Positions 44,668-56,994 of a stretch of DNA of 64,000 nt are shown in pieces. Source of the stretch: Eleginops maclovinus (lineage: Eukaryota; Chordata; Actinopteri; Perciformes; Eleginopidae); the NCBI RefSeq assembly GCF_036324505.1, contig NC_086370.1, positions 124,001-188,000 of the forward strand. Direction: 5' to 3'. A model generated the notes under the pieces. That model was not told the origin of the DNA and did not search any database. It saw only the letters and a list, made by a program, of their open reading frames with translations. The translations under genes and the position numbers were made by a program. Positions within the stretch are counted from its first letter, which is position 1, and each line of letters starts with the position of its first letter.

Positions 44668-47600
44668 TACATACACATGTCTTTATGAGCAAGTAATAAA
44701 AATGCAATAATATCCCACAATCCCTCCATACTACACGTGGTAAACTATTAAAATACATAATCCGTGACACCGTGATAAATTATAAAACATGAAAGAAAAT
44801 ACATAATCTGAAGTTCTTTATTTAAACAAATTCATCTTCTTCCTGATCGGAATAAGAGGGTGAATCATCTGCCGCCACATCAATGATTGGGACTGTTTCT
44901 TTATTAATCATTAATCAGAATTTAGCATTCATGTTAACATTGATCCAACTTCTGTCGGTCTAAATTTGAATTTCGAAAATGTATTCTCCCTCCTGTGTGT
45001 CTGTGTTACTATATTCTAAATCATCTTAATGCCCTGTCAGTCTCCATCCTCACACATACTTAGTTTTGGCAAATTGTAGTTACTGTCTCTTACTAATCCT
45101 CTTATTAAGCTGTAAAGTAAAGCTCCCATACATGTTCAAATACAACACAAAATAAGAAATATGTCAAATACTACATTTTAAAATAATATAACCCCCCTTA
45201 GGTCAAATGTGTCCTAGATCTATTTACTGAAAGGTTATCATTAAGAATTGTGGGGGGTTTAAAACTTCTTTAAACTCTGTAGAGCTTGTTAACATAATTA
45301 ATTTGATCCAAATGTTTATGTAGAGTGTTGAACTTCCTTTACCGGTCAAATTTAAATTGAGTTAGCAATTTTCATTAGATAATCTAATACCATTTCATAC
45401 TTTCACAATACCAAAAACATACTCTTCTCATACCCCATCCAGTTACATAATCAACATACTTTGACTTTCACCGCTTACTTAAACCGGTCTTTGCTTTGTA
45501 TGTTTCTTATCTGTGTCAAAACAATTAATAATTAATTATGAATGTTGTGCTTATTATTTTTAATCCCAGTCTATTATTATCTTAATTTAACATTTCTTCC
45601 TGTCATTGAAAAAACTCCTTATGGTCTAATGTAGCTTAAAAAATGTTAATATTTGACTTTGCCATAATTACAAACAAAATAAAACCAACATCTTGCTCTA
45701 AATTATGTTACGTTTTTCAGTTAGCTTTGAATTCCTAATAAGTATCTTTGTTATTCCAAAATCTTTAAAATCCCAATTAAAAATCTAAATGTAATAGTTA
45801 ACACTGCTCTTATTTCTGCAGAAGAGAACACTAATGATTTGGATAAAATGAAACCAACGAAACCGTGATGAAGCCAGAATGAATTAATTTCCTGGGTGTT
45901 CTCCCTGAAAAGGTACTGAAAGGTTAAAGTACTTCTGGATTAGGTAAACACTTTTTGCTTTGAGGCATGTGCTTTATCTGTAAAGAATTTAAAACAGCAA
46001 AAAATTGTCATCAACCAACAAGAATCATCAAACAGCAGCTTATCCTACTACCCCTATTTACACATACTGTACTGTGCAGGAAGTTAAGCAATGGTTACAG
46101 GCACACAACATTATTCACACATTTCAAATCATTATTGTTTACATAGTGAACGCTCCCGTTAAAAAGAGCGTTCCTCTCCTTCCACCAGTCCTGCAAGAAA
46201 CAGAATCTCTGGATTTAGTTTGTGTTAGTTCAAAACATGCTCAGTTTGTCACTGTTCCTCTTTTAACTCATACAGTTGCATTGATCAGATGTAAATATGC
46301 ATTCTGACGCACACGGTCGGGTTTGGTCAGGTACAACCCAGAGTCAGTCATCAACAGTGCTTCAAGTAGCACTGTCAGTCCAGGTCAAAGGTCATTTGGT
46401 CTCAGTCTTATGGTCACGTCATGCTCTGCAGAGTCTTTGATTATTCAGCATAGGTGATATCCATCATTTACAAAAAGAGTGTCATCATTTATTTCCTTTT
46501 AATTACAACTGTATTTTAAAAATGTCTTTAGCTTTCTATTGGGACAGCTGCTTCCCTCATTTTAAATGTAGTAAATACAAAAACATCACTTATTTATTCT
46601 CCCACTGAATCTTTATCACCACCTTATTTATACCAAAATATCTAATAGATCTTATTTCCAAAACCTTTTCACACTATCTTAAATAAAAACATCATTAGGA
46701 TCTGTAAAACTCTGCTACGTATTTCTTAATACACTGCATTATTTATTATCAATTCTGGTCTACTTAAAAAACATTTGAACCCTTTAATCTGAATAATAAT
46801 GTGTGAAACTATGAGAGCTTTGACATTTTATAACTACAACTTTCCTTCAATAAGAATTTAAAACAGAAGTAATTTCAATGATGGTTTCCAATCATGTGGC
46901 CAATTATATTTTACATGGTCTGTACTCTAATGTTGGAGCTATCACTATGACTAAGTATGTTTCAATGAAATATCTGTCTCAGGCCTACTTACTCCTTTAC
47001 TTTAATAACTTCCTCTTTTCTTATTTATCATTTAATAATTACTTAAATCTTGTGTAGTAAAACATTTTTATATTTTATTTTATTTATTTAAAAAGCCAAT
47101 TCAAATTCTTTAAATTTGGTCCACTTATATGCGTGTGTGAGTGAATGTGTTGGTACAAAGTCTCTCATTTCCTGCTCCCTTTCCTGCCTCCTCTGGTTCT
47201 CTAGCTTGATGACCCTGACCTCTTCACATTCTGCCTGTTGACTTCCTCTGATTCTGGTTATTGACAGTCTTTGACTTTTCATTGGCCCAGTTGAAACTGC
47301 AGTCCACATCAAGCTTCTCTCTTTGTACTGCTTTACACTTCAGCTTTAGTCTGCTCAATCACCGTCTTTGGATGTCTTTCATGGAGGGCGGAACCCGCTG
47401 TGTGTTTGTGACTGACACAGGTGGAGATGCAGACCGATGCAGTTCTGGTTACAGCCTTGCTGTTGTTTTTTCATCTCTGTGAAAGGATGTGTTCTGTGTG
47501 GGGATGGTCTTGTTTTGCTCAGGAGGGTCAGGGGTCTTGTCCACCACATTGCAGAGGGACAGTCCAGACCTACTACGACGCTCAACACACTGGTTAAATG

Positions 47601-48092
47601 AATCCACTTACTTTTCACTTTTTTCTCTTAACATACCATCTGTCTTGCGTGTTAAATCCCATCAACTAAATGAATTTCTCCTAATAACTTACCACTCAAA
47701 TTTATTCAAGATAACTCCTTTAGAAAACTGTTTTCTCTCATAAATTAAAATATTCACATCCAAGAACCATATTTTCACACTTTACCTTTGTACGGCCTCT
47801 GTGTATCATGAACGTTTTACCCTGGCTGGCTCCGGTACCTATTCCTGAGGCCTTTCTTTTTTTCTTTCACACCACAATCAAAGCGGCCGGACAGCTCCGA
47901 TGTCTCAGCGAGAACAACAGTTTATAATATTTGTAATAGACTTTACTCTTTATCTCTATCCGCTTTTAATTTACTTCCTCCTTGGTTGTCCTCCCTCCAC
48001 TCACACCTAGAATGTATCCTTCTAAACTATGCAGAATTTGGTTTCAACAAACAACAGGTTTAACGCCTCTTCTTTTCCAGTCTCGCAGAGAA

Positions 48093-48112
48093 ATCACGAC
48101 AGGGTCACCAAC
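48093..48112 (-). promoter_or_regulatory. Putative primer-binding site
   Basis: Minus-strand TTGGTGACCCTGTCGTGA lies immediately after the LTR end. Starting with TGG fits pairing to a tRNA 3' CCA. Which tRNA was not determined. Confidence 0.5.
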
Positions 48113-48689
48113 TGTTGTGCTCTAGAATTTCTCTAGGAAGCAAGGAGTCCAAACGAAGTGGTGAGGTTAAAATGAAGCTGATTTATTTCCAGTTGTGATA
48201 GGGATAAACATACCCAATATTGAGGTTTCTGGGTTTAGTGAGCCAGAGACTGCAAGCCGGTTCTGTCTTTCATTTCCACCCAGAGCCTCCACATGTGACA
48301 TCACACAATATTTATACTTTGTGAAAGAGAAAAGGGGTAGTCCCTTATGTTAAATGTATATTTTTGAGCTTGGTGCGTGTTGGTTTATGGATGTAGCGCA
48401 GTCAGAGTCCTCGCCTCTTGACTTCACGAGTTCCAGGTGTCCAGCCTATCATCCAATCCTTCTCTACTCTATCATAACTCTCCTGTCATGTGCAGTACCC
48501 AGGTGCCTGGCACCTTCTGTCCCCCTCTCGGGCCTCTCTTCCGGCTCCCACAATTCTGGAATGTGAAGTTAGTGTTCACTGTGAATAAAGTAGCAGAATG
48601 CAGTTCCTTGCTCATGTGTTAGCCCACCATTAACTCTGTCATGAAGCTCACTTTATGAGCAAGCAATACAAATTCAATAATATCCCACA
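48113..48689 (-). repeat. 5' LTR
   Basis: Begins TG and ends CA on the minus strand. Shares its first ~40 bases with 44680-44719. No sure TATA box or polyadenylation signal could be assigned. Confidence 0.65.
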
Positions 48690-49523
48690 TAAGTAAAGGG
48701 TGGGAAAAATCTAATTAAAACACAGTAATTGCTTGTTGAGGGTCTACAATAATTCCACATAGTGACACTACAGTGGGAGACATACGCACTTTTTTAAATT
48801 TCACAAGTTTTTAAACAGTAGGTAGAAAATAAAAATCATCAGTTATCTGTTGTTAACCCTCTGTGTGATGTTTAACAGTCACATCCCCCCCGACTGAGGG
48901 CTTCCAGTCATCCAGTGTGGAGGTTCTGCATACTGAACCTTCAGCACAACTCAGCCCTAGAGAGGAATTTGGTAAATCACAGAAATGGCTTTCAGTTTAA
49001 TCAATGTTTAAATAAATTATATTAGTGAGAGAAAATAACCTTATACACAATCGACAGTTCACGACCCGGACGAGGAACGCAATTCAGTAAAGATATTGGC
49101 CAGTTCCATACTGAGCAAAGGAATTATCCTTGATTTTTAGTGTTCCTCCTAAATATAGTTATTTACAGGTCAAGTTTCCCATTTTTTAACATAAAAGAAT
49201 ATGGACAACTCTTTGACATTCTTTCCTCATGTCCTCCTCCTGAGCGTCAAAAAAGCTCTGCCTCATCCTGGTCTTTTCGGCAGCAGTAGGCCTCAGAGCG
49301 CTGGAAAGAAGCGAGAACACACCACCTACATACCTTCTAGAAAAAGAGGGAGCCGGCTGTTATTAGGTGAGATAACTTTTACCTTTATTTAAATTACTTT
49401 ACTTAAATGTAATATTTCAGTATTAATACTCAGTGCCCTGCTATTTCAGCCAACATGCATGACTTTTGGGATGCTAGAAGACTGGGTACCTTGAGAAAAC
49501 CTACATGAAAATGAAAGTAATTC
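48690..49523. other. Non-coding leader of the KDZ element
   Basis: A pyrimidine-rich stretch and a possible exon (about 49210-49362, ending before GTGAGATA) with a basic Arg/Ser-rich peptide may be the 5' part of the KDZ gene. Nothing is firm. Confidence 0.35.
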
Positions 49524-51900
49524 TTGGATATTAGAATAATTTTGTATTTCCTCCCAAGGTGTAGAGAGTGTCTCCCCGAGGAGTGGTTCTGTGGAGACTG
49601 TGATGTTCTTCACAACAGGGAAAGTTTAATTAATGGGTTTTTTAAACCAATTAGTCCAACAACGTGTGTTGTTAGAGTGGAAGGTGTATATGACACCCGT
49701 GACCAAATGTTGGCTATTTCTGCCGATGGAAACAGGAAGCTTTCGGCGAAGTGAAGGTGCTGTTTTTACAATGTTTTTATTACATTTCTTTGATCACTGT
49801 TTATATTTAATGGATGGATTTGCTTTTTTTTTCTCAGTTATGATGACAGCGCCTTTTTTAATGAGCCATTTGTAGCAGAAGACAGAGCGGTGGCTGCATT
49901 TGTCAACAACATACAGAGATCACTGAAAAATGCAAGTTTTTTTTTGTCATTTGGGTATATCACAAAAATACCCATGTACAGTATATCCGACCTAGATTTC
50001 TTCAATTTCAGCTACTTCTCCTTACCATGTAAGTGTAGATCATGATTCCATTGCTTTTAATTGATTTGTCATGATGTAATGCGTGTCTTAGACCCAGGGA
50101 AGAGGCACATGTGGGGATTCCGAGTGGACAGCGGCGAGGGAGACGTCAAGGAGGGCTTCTAAGCTGGACGAAGAAGGGATGGAGGTGGCTGTGTGTCGCC
50201 ATGGGTTTCTTTTGAAGGCCTTAAATATGTACAGGGGGAGATATTCGCCATGGCTTGCAAGTACTGGCCGTAAATGGAGAAAGCTGCTAGTGTCCTTCAT
50301 GCTCTCCAGGAACTGACCACCATGAAGCCATTCCTAAGTGCTCAACCCCCCCTACCAAATGTGAGGTATGTGAAATATTTTTGTATCACGTACATTTGTA
50401 TTTTTTATATTTATAATACTGAAGTAAATATCTAAACTACTGTTTAGTATAGTAGAGTGTAACCTCTTTAGACAACAATTCCAGCAACCTTTTACCATCA
50501 GATTAAATGGAGTGGGAAGAACCAGGAAGGAGCAGGGATGACCGTCGGGGAGGAGGTGGAGCAGGTCAACAGCTACCTGTCCCGTTGTCCCCTGACCACA
50601 AAATACATGTCCAAAGCAGGTGAGTGGAATGTTTGCCCTATTATTGCATACTTTTTTAGATTACACATCATAACCTCATTATCGCTTTCAAAAGCACGAC
50701 TGGACAAGCTCACAGTGCATTCTATGAGATGGAACAGTAAGAAAGGTGACTCCCTTCATCAGGCACTTTCCACAAGATATGTGAAGGTAAGCCTCCTATT
50801 AAAGGTTTTGTTGTGTTCTTTGTCATTTGCACAGGGCTTGTTGTTAATTATAGCAAGTTTTAAAATTGATAAATGTCCATCGTGTACTTTTTATCAGACT
50901 AATGAGAGGCTCCTTGAAGAGACTGCAAGTCTTGAGGAACTCAAGACGGAGCTACATTGTGTCTCAGATGACATGGTGTCAAAGTGGATTTCCGACATGA
51001 AGGAATGGGCATCTGTTAAGCATGAGCAGATAACACCAGATACATATCATTGTCCACGACTGTTTGAATTTACAGATTTGATGTGAAAGAGCTGATTTTT
51101 CATGCCACGTAATGTGACCCTCACTGGATTACAGTAGACGGGGACATCATCTTCCACCAATAGCCAGCCAACTAGGTGTCCATGTTTATCTCTGATATGT
51201 TCCAGTTTCCTTAGTTGTACCATCAATGTGTGTTAAAATGTGTTGAATATGTTACACAACTTGTTTCTCAAAACCATTTCTACAGGAACATCAGAATGAT
51301 CGGGTATTTCTGAAGGCATCCTACAAACAGCACTGCAGCAAAGCATTGATGGGCTTTACCTAAGTGTAAGGCAGCGGAAGCCATCCCTTTACCGACAGAA
51401 TGGTATACATATATAATGTTATAAGTTGCAGATTCAACCTACTGGATCACAGTGGTGTGCAAAAGTGTTTGCCCCCTTCCTGATTTCTTATTTTCTTGCA
51501 TGTTTGTCACACTTAATTGTTTCAGATCATCAACCAAATATAACATTTGACAAAGATACATAATGAAATGACAAAGTCCCTTAACAGTGCCAATCACATT
51601 TATATGTACATGAGAGAGAATAAACTCCATTGAAGTTCTCTGGCCTTGTGAGGCAATCTTACTGTATAGTATGTCCATATAACAATATTTGTGTATTTTG
51701 AGATGTAGACAAGGGGAACGGAGGACTTGGTGCACCCTAAGAAGGAGACATTCTGTGGCGTCAGAGAGGTTGCAGGTGGTACTACAGCAGTACAAGACTG
51801 CTTTAGGTCCTGATGCTTCTTTCCTTCAACACGAAGAGGAAAGTCAAAGTTGCCAGAGCAATCCAGACACCGGTGAGGATGAAGAAGGAAACACAATTTA
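49524..51900 (+). pseudogene. KDZ (Kyakuja/Dileera/Zisupton) transposase, decayed
   Basis: Pieces appear in family order. A cysteine cluster C-x2-C...WFCGDCDV lies near 49560-49610, followed by LHNRESLINGFFKPISPTT, then LAISADGNRKLSAK (49705-49750), the VDGNRK segment of KDZ proteins. Next come DDSAFFNEPFVAEDRAV (49842-49900), CGDSEWTAAR...ASKLDEEGMEVAVCRHGF (50110-50215), CKYWP and LTTMKPFLSA (50250-50345), KWSGKNQEGAGMTVGEEVEQ (50500-50560), TKYMSKA at 50620, and ARLDKLTVHSMRWNSKK (50697-50745). Several joins look like introns (for example CAG/GTGAGT at 50618), others are stops or shifts. The middle holding part of the catalytic core is missing. The tail to 51900 is weakly supported. Confidence 0.75.
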
Positions 51901-52011
51901 GGTAATTTATTTATGAATGTACAGTATCTTTGCTGATTTAGCCTCAACCTAGACATGTCGCTGTTACTTTTGTATTCATTAATGCTAAAAACCTCTCTCG
52001 AATCCGAGGAT

Positions 52012-52312
52012 GAAACCCTCTTTATTGGTCACACACATGCACACAGCAGAGCACACACAGTGAAATGTGTCCTCTGCATTTAACCCATCGTATATCTAGG
52101 AGCAGTGGGCAGCTATTGTCAGCGCCTGGGGAGCAATGGGGCTTGGTGGTGTCCGGTGCCTTGCCCAAAGGCCCCACGGCAGGGCCCAGGAGGTGAACTG
52201 GGACCTCTCCAAGTAGCAGTCCACGGTACATTTTTCAAGTCTGGTCGGGGACTTGAACCAGCAACCCTACGATTCCCAGTCCAAGGAATTACTTACTGAG
52301 CCACTGCCGGAC
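52012..52312 (-). repeat. tRNA-derived SINE
   Basis: On the minus strand it starts with an A-box-like GGCAGTGGCTCAGTAAG (near 52310) and a B box GGTTCAAGTCCCC (near 52255). A conserved body follows (CTTTGGGCAAGGCACC, TGCCCACTGCTCCTAG, GGGTTAAATGCAGAGGACAC), ending in ACCAATAAAG. This body is very common in fish genomes as a dispersed repeat. Confidence 0.85.
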
Positions 52313-53104
52313 TCAAGCACGAATATCAGCCAAAACCTGATATGCTATCAAAAATGTAAATACTTCATAATAAGAGAATTTATTCATACTCCTCAATGGA
52401 AGATCACCCTTGAATGTGTTGACCTTATGACTTTTCCCTTTGCGGCAGCTTCAGGCCAAACATTTCACTTGTAAACAACTTAAATGTTATTGAAAAATGC
52501 TCAGCGTCAATGGAATGCATCCCGAGCCATGAACCATTCACTTTTGAAACACTAGAATGTAAAATCCTATATTTCCAAGTATATCTTGCTGGTAACCATA
52601 ACACTTGGTGAACCCATCATTGTCCAAGAGCAGCAGGTCTTTCCCTTTTTTCCAAGAACAGGATGCCTATGCATCATTACTATTTTCGATCTCTTATAGG
52701 ATTTAACAGTCATTAACTTTAAATGACTGCACCTGTTACGCCACAGGCTAATAACAGCTGTGCTCCTATTGTGCATTTGTGTTTCTTTTGCTTTACATGC
52801 TTTAATTGCTTTGTAAGTTATATTTTCTTTTGGATCTCCCGCTATTAACCTGATTCGTTGAAGTACTTTAATCAACATGGAAAATGTCCACTCTTTTGGG
52901 ATGTATAATTAGTGAAACTGAGATAAACAACATAGAGATGGTTTAATTGGTGAAAAAGTATCACCTCATTGTTGTTCTCAAAACAACATAATACATTGTT
53001 GTAAAGTATTTGATTCACATATATAATGTACATGTTTAATATACATTATATAGTTAAATCAGAAAACAATTGTTTTGTATTGTATGATTGTATTAAATAC
53101 TGTA
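52313..53104. other. Non-coding sequence
   Basis: No domain or repeat family is recognised. A minus-strand frame at 52878-52567 has no known motif. Confidence 0.4.
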
Positions 53105-53262
53105 TGTGGGAATGCACACTACCTGCACTGCTATGCGCATCAGCTGAACCTAATAATGCAGCTGGCACACACATCTCCAGGATCTGCACTTTCTTTTCAG
53201 ACATTGGTGTTTATCTGCCTTCTTCTCCAGGTCACCCAAGCGAACCGCAGTGCTTACTCCCA
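53105..53262 (+). pseudogene. hAT (DUF4371 type) transposase fragment
   Basis: The plus strand reads AHYLHCYAHQLNLIMQLAH, the conserved CHAHxLN segment of ZMYM1-like hAT transposases. It then continues in other frames with SRICTFFSDIGVY and SAFFSRSPKRTAVL, which are adjacent in intact relatives; a one-base slip separates them near 53213. The fragment is cut by a GT microsatellite. It is on the opposite strand to the next hAT gene and belongs to a different copy. Confidence 0.7.
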
Positions 53263-53265
53263 AAA

Positions 53266-53266
<1 letters not shown>

Positions 53267-53335
<69 letters not shown>
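53267..53335. repeat. (GT)n microsatellite
   Basis: About 34 uninterrupted GT units directly after AAAAAA, at the broken end of the hAT fragment. Confidence 0.98.
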
Positions 53336-53336
<1 letters not shown>

Positions 53337-53407
53337 TGGAAGGGGACTAGATGTGAAGTGTCATGAACATGACAATGAACAGAGTTGTGCTTTTCTATGT
53401 CAGGGCC

Positions 53408-54867
53408 CTACGCTGCATTGCATTTGCAAAAGATCAAATTGGCCAAAGGTCTGTCAGTCATTTGTGCACGATGGGGACTTAGTATGATCCCACCATGGCT
53501 GAAAACTCGCTCCACTGGAGTACTAGAGGCAGGCACTGCCAGGACTCTGGTGGCCACTCGGAAGAGTGAAGGAAGAGACTTCATGTTCAGTGCCCAGAAC
53601 AAAAGGGCGTTCTGTCCTTCGGCTGTGTCTCGGTAGTGACTTAGCTGTAGTGCTGGAGTGGTCCCAACATCCTTCTTCTGCCTCTTATGGTATGCAGCAA
53701 ACAGCCCTTCTCCTTGTCCAAGGTCCTCTTGCTCTTCTTCATCAACCAGAGGCACAGGTTGCTCAGTCTCTGCAGCATCTTGCAGGATCAATTCTGGAAA
53801 AACATTTAACAGCAGAAACAAAAGAACCCTTATTACCATTGGTGTTGGTTAGTGTTGGTGATACAGTGTTAGACTGAAAAATGCAATTATTGATGCTGTC
53901 AATAAGATCAGACTATGAGGAAAAAAGTTGCATTGAAGTCAATAATATTTACCTTTAACTTGTTGTGCCAACTCTGTCTTGATGTCACGATTGACCAGAA
54001 CATGGTGCTCCACCCACAGCAGAGAAAAGGCTGGATCCAAGGCGGCTGCTTTGAGGTAGACTGGTTCTGAAAAGGGGGCAGTGATCCCATCTTGAGTCCC
54101 AGCCATTTTCACGTTAATGAAGATCCCAAGAAATCTTTTGTTCAGGGATGCCTGGAGACTTGACCAGGCCGCTCAGGAAACGAACTTGAGGCTTCAGCTT
54201 CTCAAGGTGATGATTGAGGGACAAGACGGATGGAACAACTGCACTGATTGTGACGACCTTCTCTCCCTGTGTCAAATCAGTTGCTTCTCCAAACGGCTTC
54301 AAGATGTCCACCAACTCCTTCAACAGATTCCACTCTCGTGGTGTGAATGACAACTCCTTATGCCCAGCCTTTTCTAGAATGGCACAGAGCTTTAGATGAT
54401 CACACTGGAGAACTGCCTTTACTTGCCTCAGTGTTGAGTTCCATCTTGTGTTGACTTCAGCAGGGATGCCTTTCTGTTCCCCAAATTCACTATCAAACAC
54501 CTCTTTGAATGTTGTGCTTGTGTGCAGCAATGAGCTAAGTTTTGATGACTTGGAAAGAGAATGACATGCCACTTTTGTTTCTTTCAAACCGTCTCCCACC
54601 ACCAGCTGAAGAGTATGCGCAAAACACTGCAGGCGCTGTTTCTTTGCCATAGCAGCATCTACCGTTTGCTGCTCTCCAGGGTTAAGTCACACCAGAGATC
54701 AGGGTCATCAAGATGATCTCTGTCATCATCCTCTTGTTCACTGGGGAAGCACACAGTGAATGCCTTTCGCAGGTTAGCAGCATTGTCACTAATAATGTAG
54801 TCCACTTTATCTTTGATGTTGTATTCATTGCATATTGACTCAAATTGATCACAGATTCGTTCAGCTG
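53408..54867 (-). pseudogene. ZBED-like hAT transposase, C-terminal part
   Basis: Minus-strand pieces run in order. AERICDQFESICNEYNIKDK and IISDNAANLRKAF (54866-54760) hold the second catalytic region. [18 protein letters not shown] and TRWNSTLRQ (54650-54440), [16 protein letters not shown], and KAAALDPAFSLLWVE (54050-54000) follow. The C-terminal dimerisation segment is LPSLFRVATRVLAVPASSTP with VERVFSHGG (53580-53470). Introns are plausible near 53800 and 53950. The frame breaks at 54658 and 54114 may be introns or lesions. The N-terminal half lies 5.3 kb away at 60126-60600, on the far side of the CACTG element. Confidence 0.8.
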
Positions 54868-55064
54868 CACTGTAAAAAAAAGAACTTGAAATTGTTGATC
54901 TCATTAGAGTTTTTAAATTAATCTGACTCAGAAATAAAGGTTTGCCATATGTAACTAACAAAAACGTGTCGGTCCAGCAAACTTCTCTCTATAGTTGCCC
55001 TAACAAGTATTTAAAACACAGTATAACAAGGATTTTTGAGTACACGCATATTTTCCTCGACGGA

Positions 55065-55251
55065 AACTCCGTAGACGACTACGCGCCTGCGCATTGCTGT
55101 CTTCTGCGGGGTTTCCTCATCCGAGCCCTCACTCTGAGCGGCGCTGAGCGAATTTGTCGGACATTTTGTGGACAGAAACATCGACGTGTGGCCGAATTTG
55201 GATGCTAAGTTGGGGATTCTTGGGATATTCTTGGGATATTTGTCTAAACAG
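55065..55251 (+). promoter_or_regulatory. Promoter and 5' non-coding exon
   Basis: A GC-rich island inside the element contains CGCGCCTGCGC (near 55082), one mismatch from an NRF1 site. The transcribed-looking segment ends at a consensus donor (AACAG then GTAAGT at 55252). No long frame starts here, so it is read as a 5' untranslated exon for the genes downstream. The transcription start is not known. Confidence 0.45.
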
Positions 55252-56742
55252 GTAAGTGTGTTTTTACTTAACAAGGAATATTAACAGTAAAGTGCACTGT
55301 ACTATTTCAACCAAAATATAGATTCAATGAGTTCAACTAACCACCACAGTTAGCTTTGCTAGCTTAGCTACAAATGTCGTTCTACTACACACAGTTAGGC
55401 TGACTGTTACCCCCCAAAATAATTTGTCCACAAACATGCAATTTTGTTCAAGCACCCGAAGGCGTTTATAATGCATTTTGATGGTGAGGTTGACAGGTGT
55501 TATACAAGTAACCTCAGCCAGACATATAACGTTACACACAGCATTGGGATTGGGATATGCCAACGTTGCCGCTGTGTTGGAACTTAGCCTTGACTTGTAT
55601 TTTTACAGCCAGTCTTGTCTGGTGTTGTGAATACTGTTTCCCCGTCGAAAAACTGGCGGCGACCTTGACGTACAAGCCCATGTAGTCCCTGTTATACAGC
55701 ATGTTCATGGCGGATATGTATGTATGTATGTGTGTATGCTCTGTATAAGACGTACGAACACGGAATGGGGGGGGGGGGGGCATTATTGTTCCGCTGTTAA
55801 GCTGGTTGAGGAGGTAATGTTACGTGTAATGGGGAGCCGGCCGCCGGTGTGTTACACGTCACGTTGTGGTTAAGGGTAAAAACACAAAGCCGACGTGCAT
55901 CTTCTTAACCGCAGTATTGCAGAATATCAGTCTAAAAGGGCTTGTGACTGTGAGGCTAGCGCATATGAGCTGACGTCATGCTCGGCGGGCTTTTTTTTCA
56001 ACTTTATTGATAACGGTCAAATTCCAACAGCAACACAAATAAGTTTGAATAACAAAAGTAGGAAACAAAGTGCCAGGGAATTCAGTTCTGACATTAAAAA
56101 AATAATTTGACAAAAACATTTGGGAAAGGGGATTGTGCAAGAAGCTTTTTACATTCAATAAAAACAAAATAATACATAGGAAAAGTAAACAATAAGTACA
56201 TTTAAGGGGTATAGACTAATAATTAGGTAACATAAGTCGATCATTTTATGTTTCAAATATTGTTTGAGTCTTTTGCTGCTCAAATTGACTAGAGTATTGT
56301 AATATAGGTTAATATCGATTAGAAATAAGGTAAAGTTTCATTTTAGGAATTTGCAAAAATGATAAACAGTTGGATTAAAAAGCAAATGTACTGGTTTCAT
56401 ATTGTTTTTTTATAATATCTAAACAAAGACACATTTCAATTCATGTTTGCATTTATGTTACTTGTCATATGTAATTATGCATATAGATTAGATGAAACCT
56501 TTTTATGAATTTTACCAATTACAGGCCTGATAGTGGGAGAGTGTTAATAAAAATGATACTATAAACAGATTTCCAACATACTTTATCTTGTTTTTGTGTT
56601 GTTGATGTATTCAGCTCCCATATTTATTGATTCCTTGTATGTGTTTTATTTAGGGTTATACCCCATTGTGGCTGTTAGAATTAGTTTTCAGGCAGATGCA
56701 AATATACTTAAAAGTAAGTAGAAAGAGCATGTGCATGTGCAG

Positions 56743-56983
56743 TGGCCTCCCAGAATTCCATACCATTGTGACTATTCTTGTCAATGCAGAGGAAGTGACA
56801 TTCATTTGTAAAAGACTCTCTTCCTGGTACATTGAACATTTCAGGTCTTATGAGCTTGTTGAAGGCAACTGTGCAGAAATTGTCGTCCTGGATCCAGATG
56901 TGCTGACGGATTACCACCCACTAGAAGCATACTCAGTTGGTGGAAAGGTGATGGTGACCGCAAGAACATTCATTCTCCATTAA
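56743..56983 (+). pseudogene. C-terminal exon of a probable EnSpm-type transposase
   Basis: After an acceptor-like GCATGTGCAG the frame reads LPEFHTIVTILVNAEEVTF, then SSWYIEHFRSYELVEG and LTDYHPLEAYSVGGKVMVTA, and stops at TAA 56981-56983. The pattern (a hydrophobic LV...V.F.C..L....EH...YE.V... followed by a D.YPL.AY segment and a short basic end) resembles the tails of long zinc-finger transposase-like proteins of fish EnSpm elements, from memory. No upstream exons of such a protein lie between 55252 and 56740, so the body of the gene appears deleted. An alternative is an unrelated short gene end. Confidence 0.4.
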
Positions 56984-56994
56984 AGAAACACAAA

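Larger units (their letters stand above)
44668..48689 (-). mobile_element. LTR retroelement without recognisable coding
   Basis: Read on the minus strand, a 577-bp 5' LTR (48689-48113) begins TGTGGGATATTATTG and ends GCACAACA. It is followed at once by TTGGTGACCCTGTCGTGA, placed and shaped like a tRNA primer-binding site. At the other end TGTGGGATATTATTG recurs (44719 leftward) after a short purine run (GGAGGGA), as expected for a polypurine tract and 3' LTR start. Only about 50 bases of that 3' LTR remain before the Tc1. The 3.4-kb interior is AT-rich with no gag, pol or env frame that I can recognise, so it is a decayed or non-autonomous element. Confidence 0.65.
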
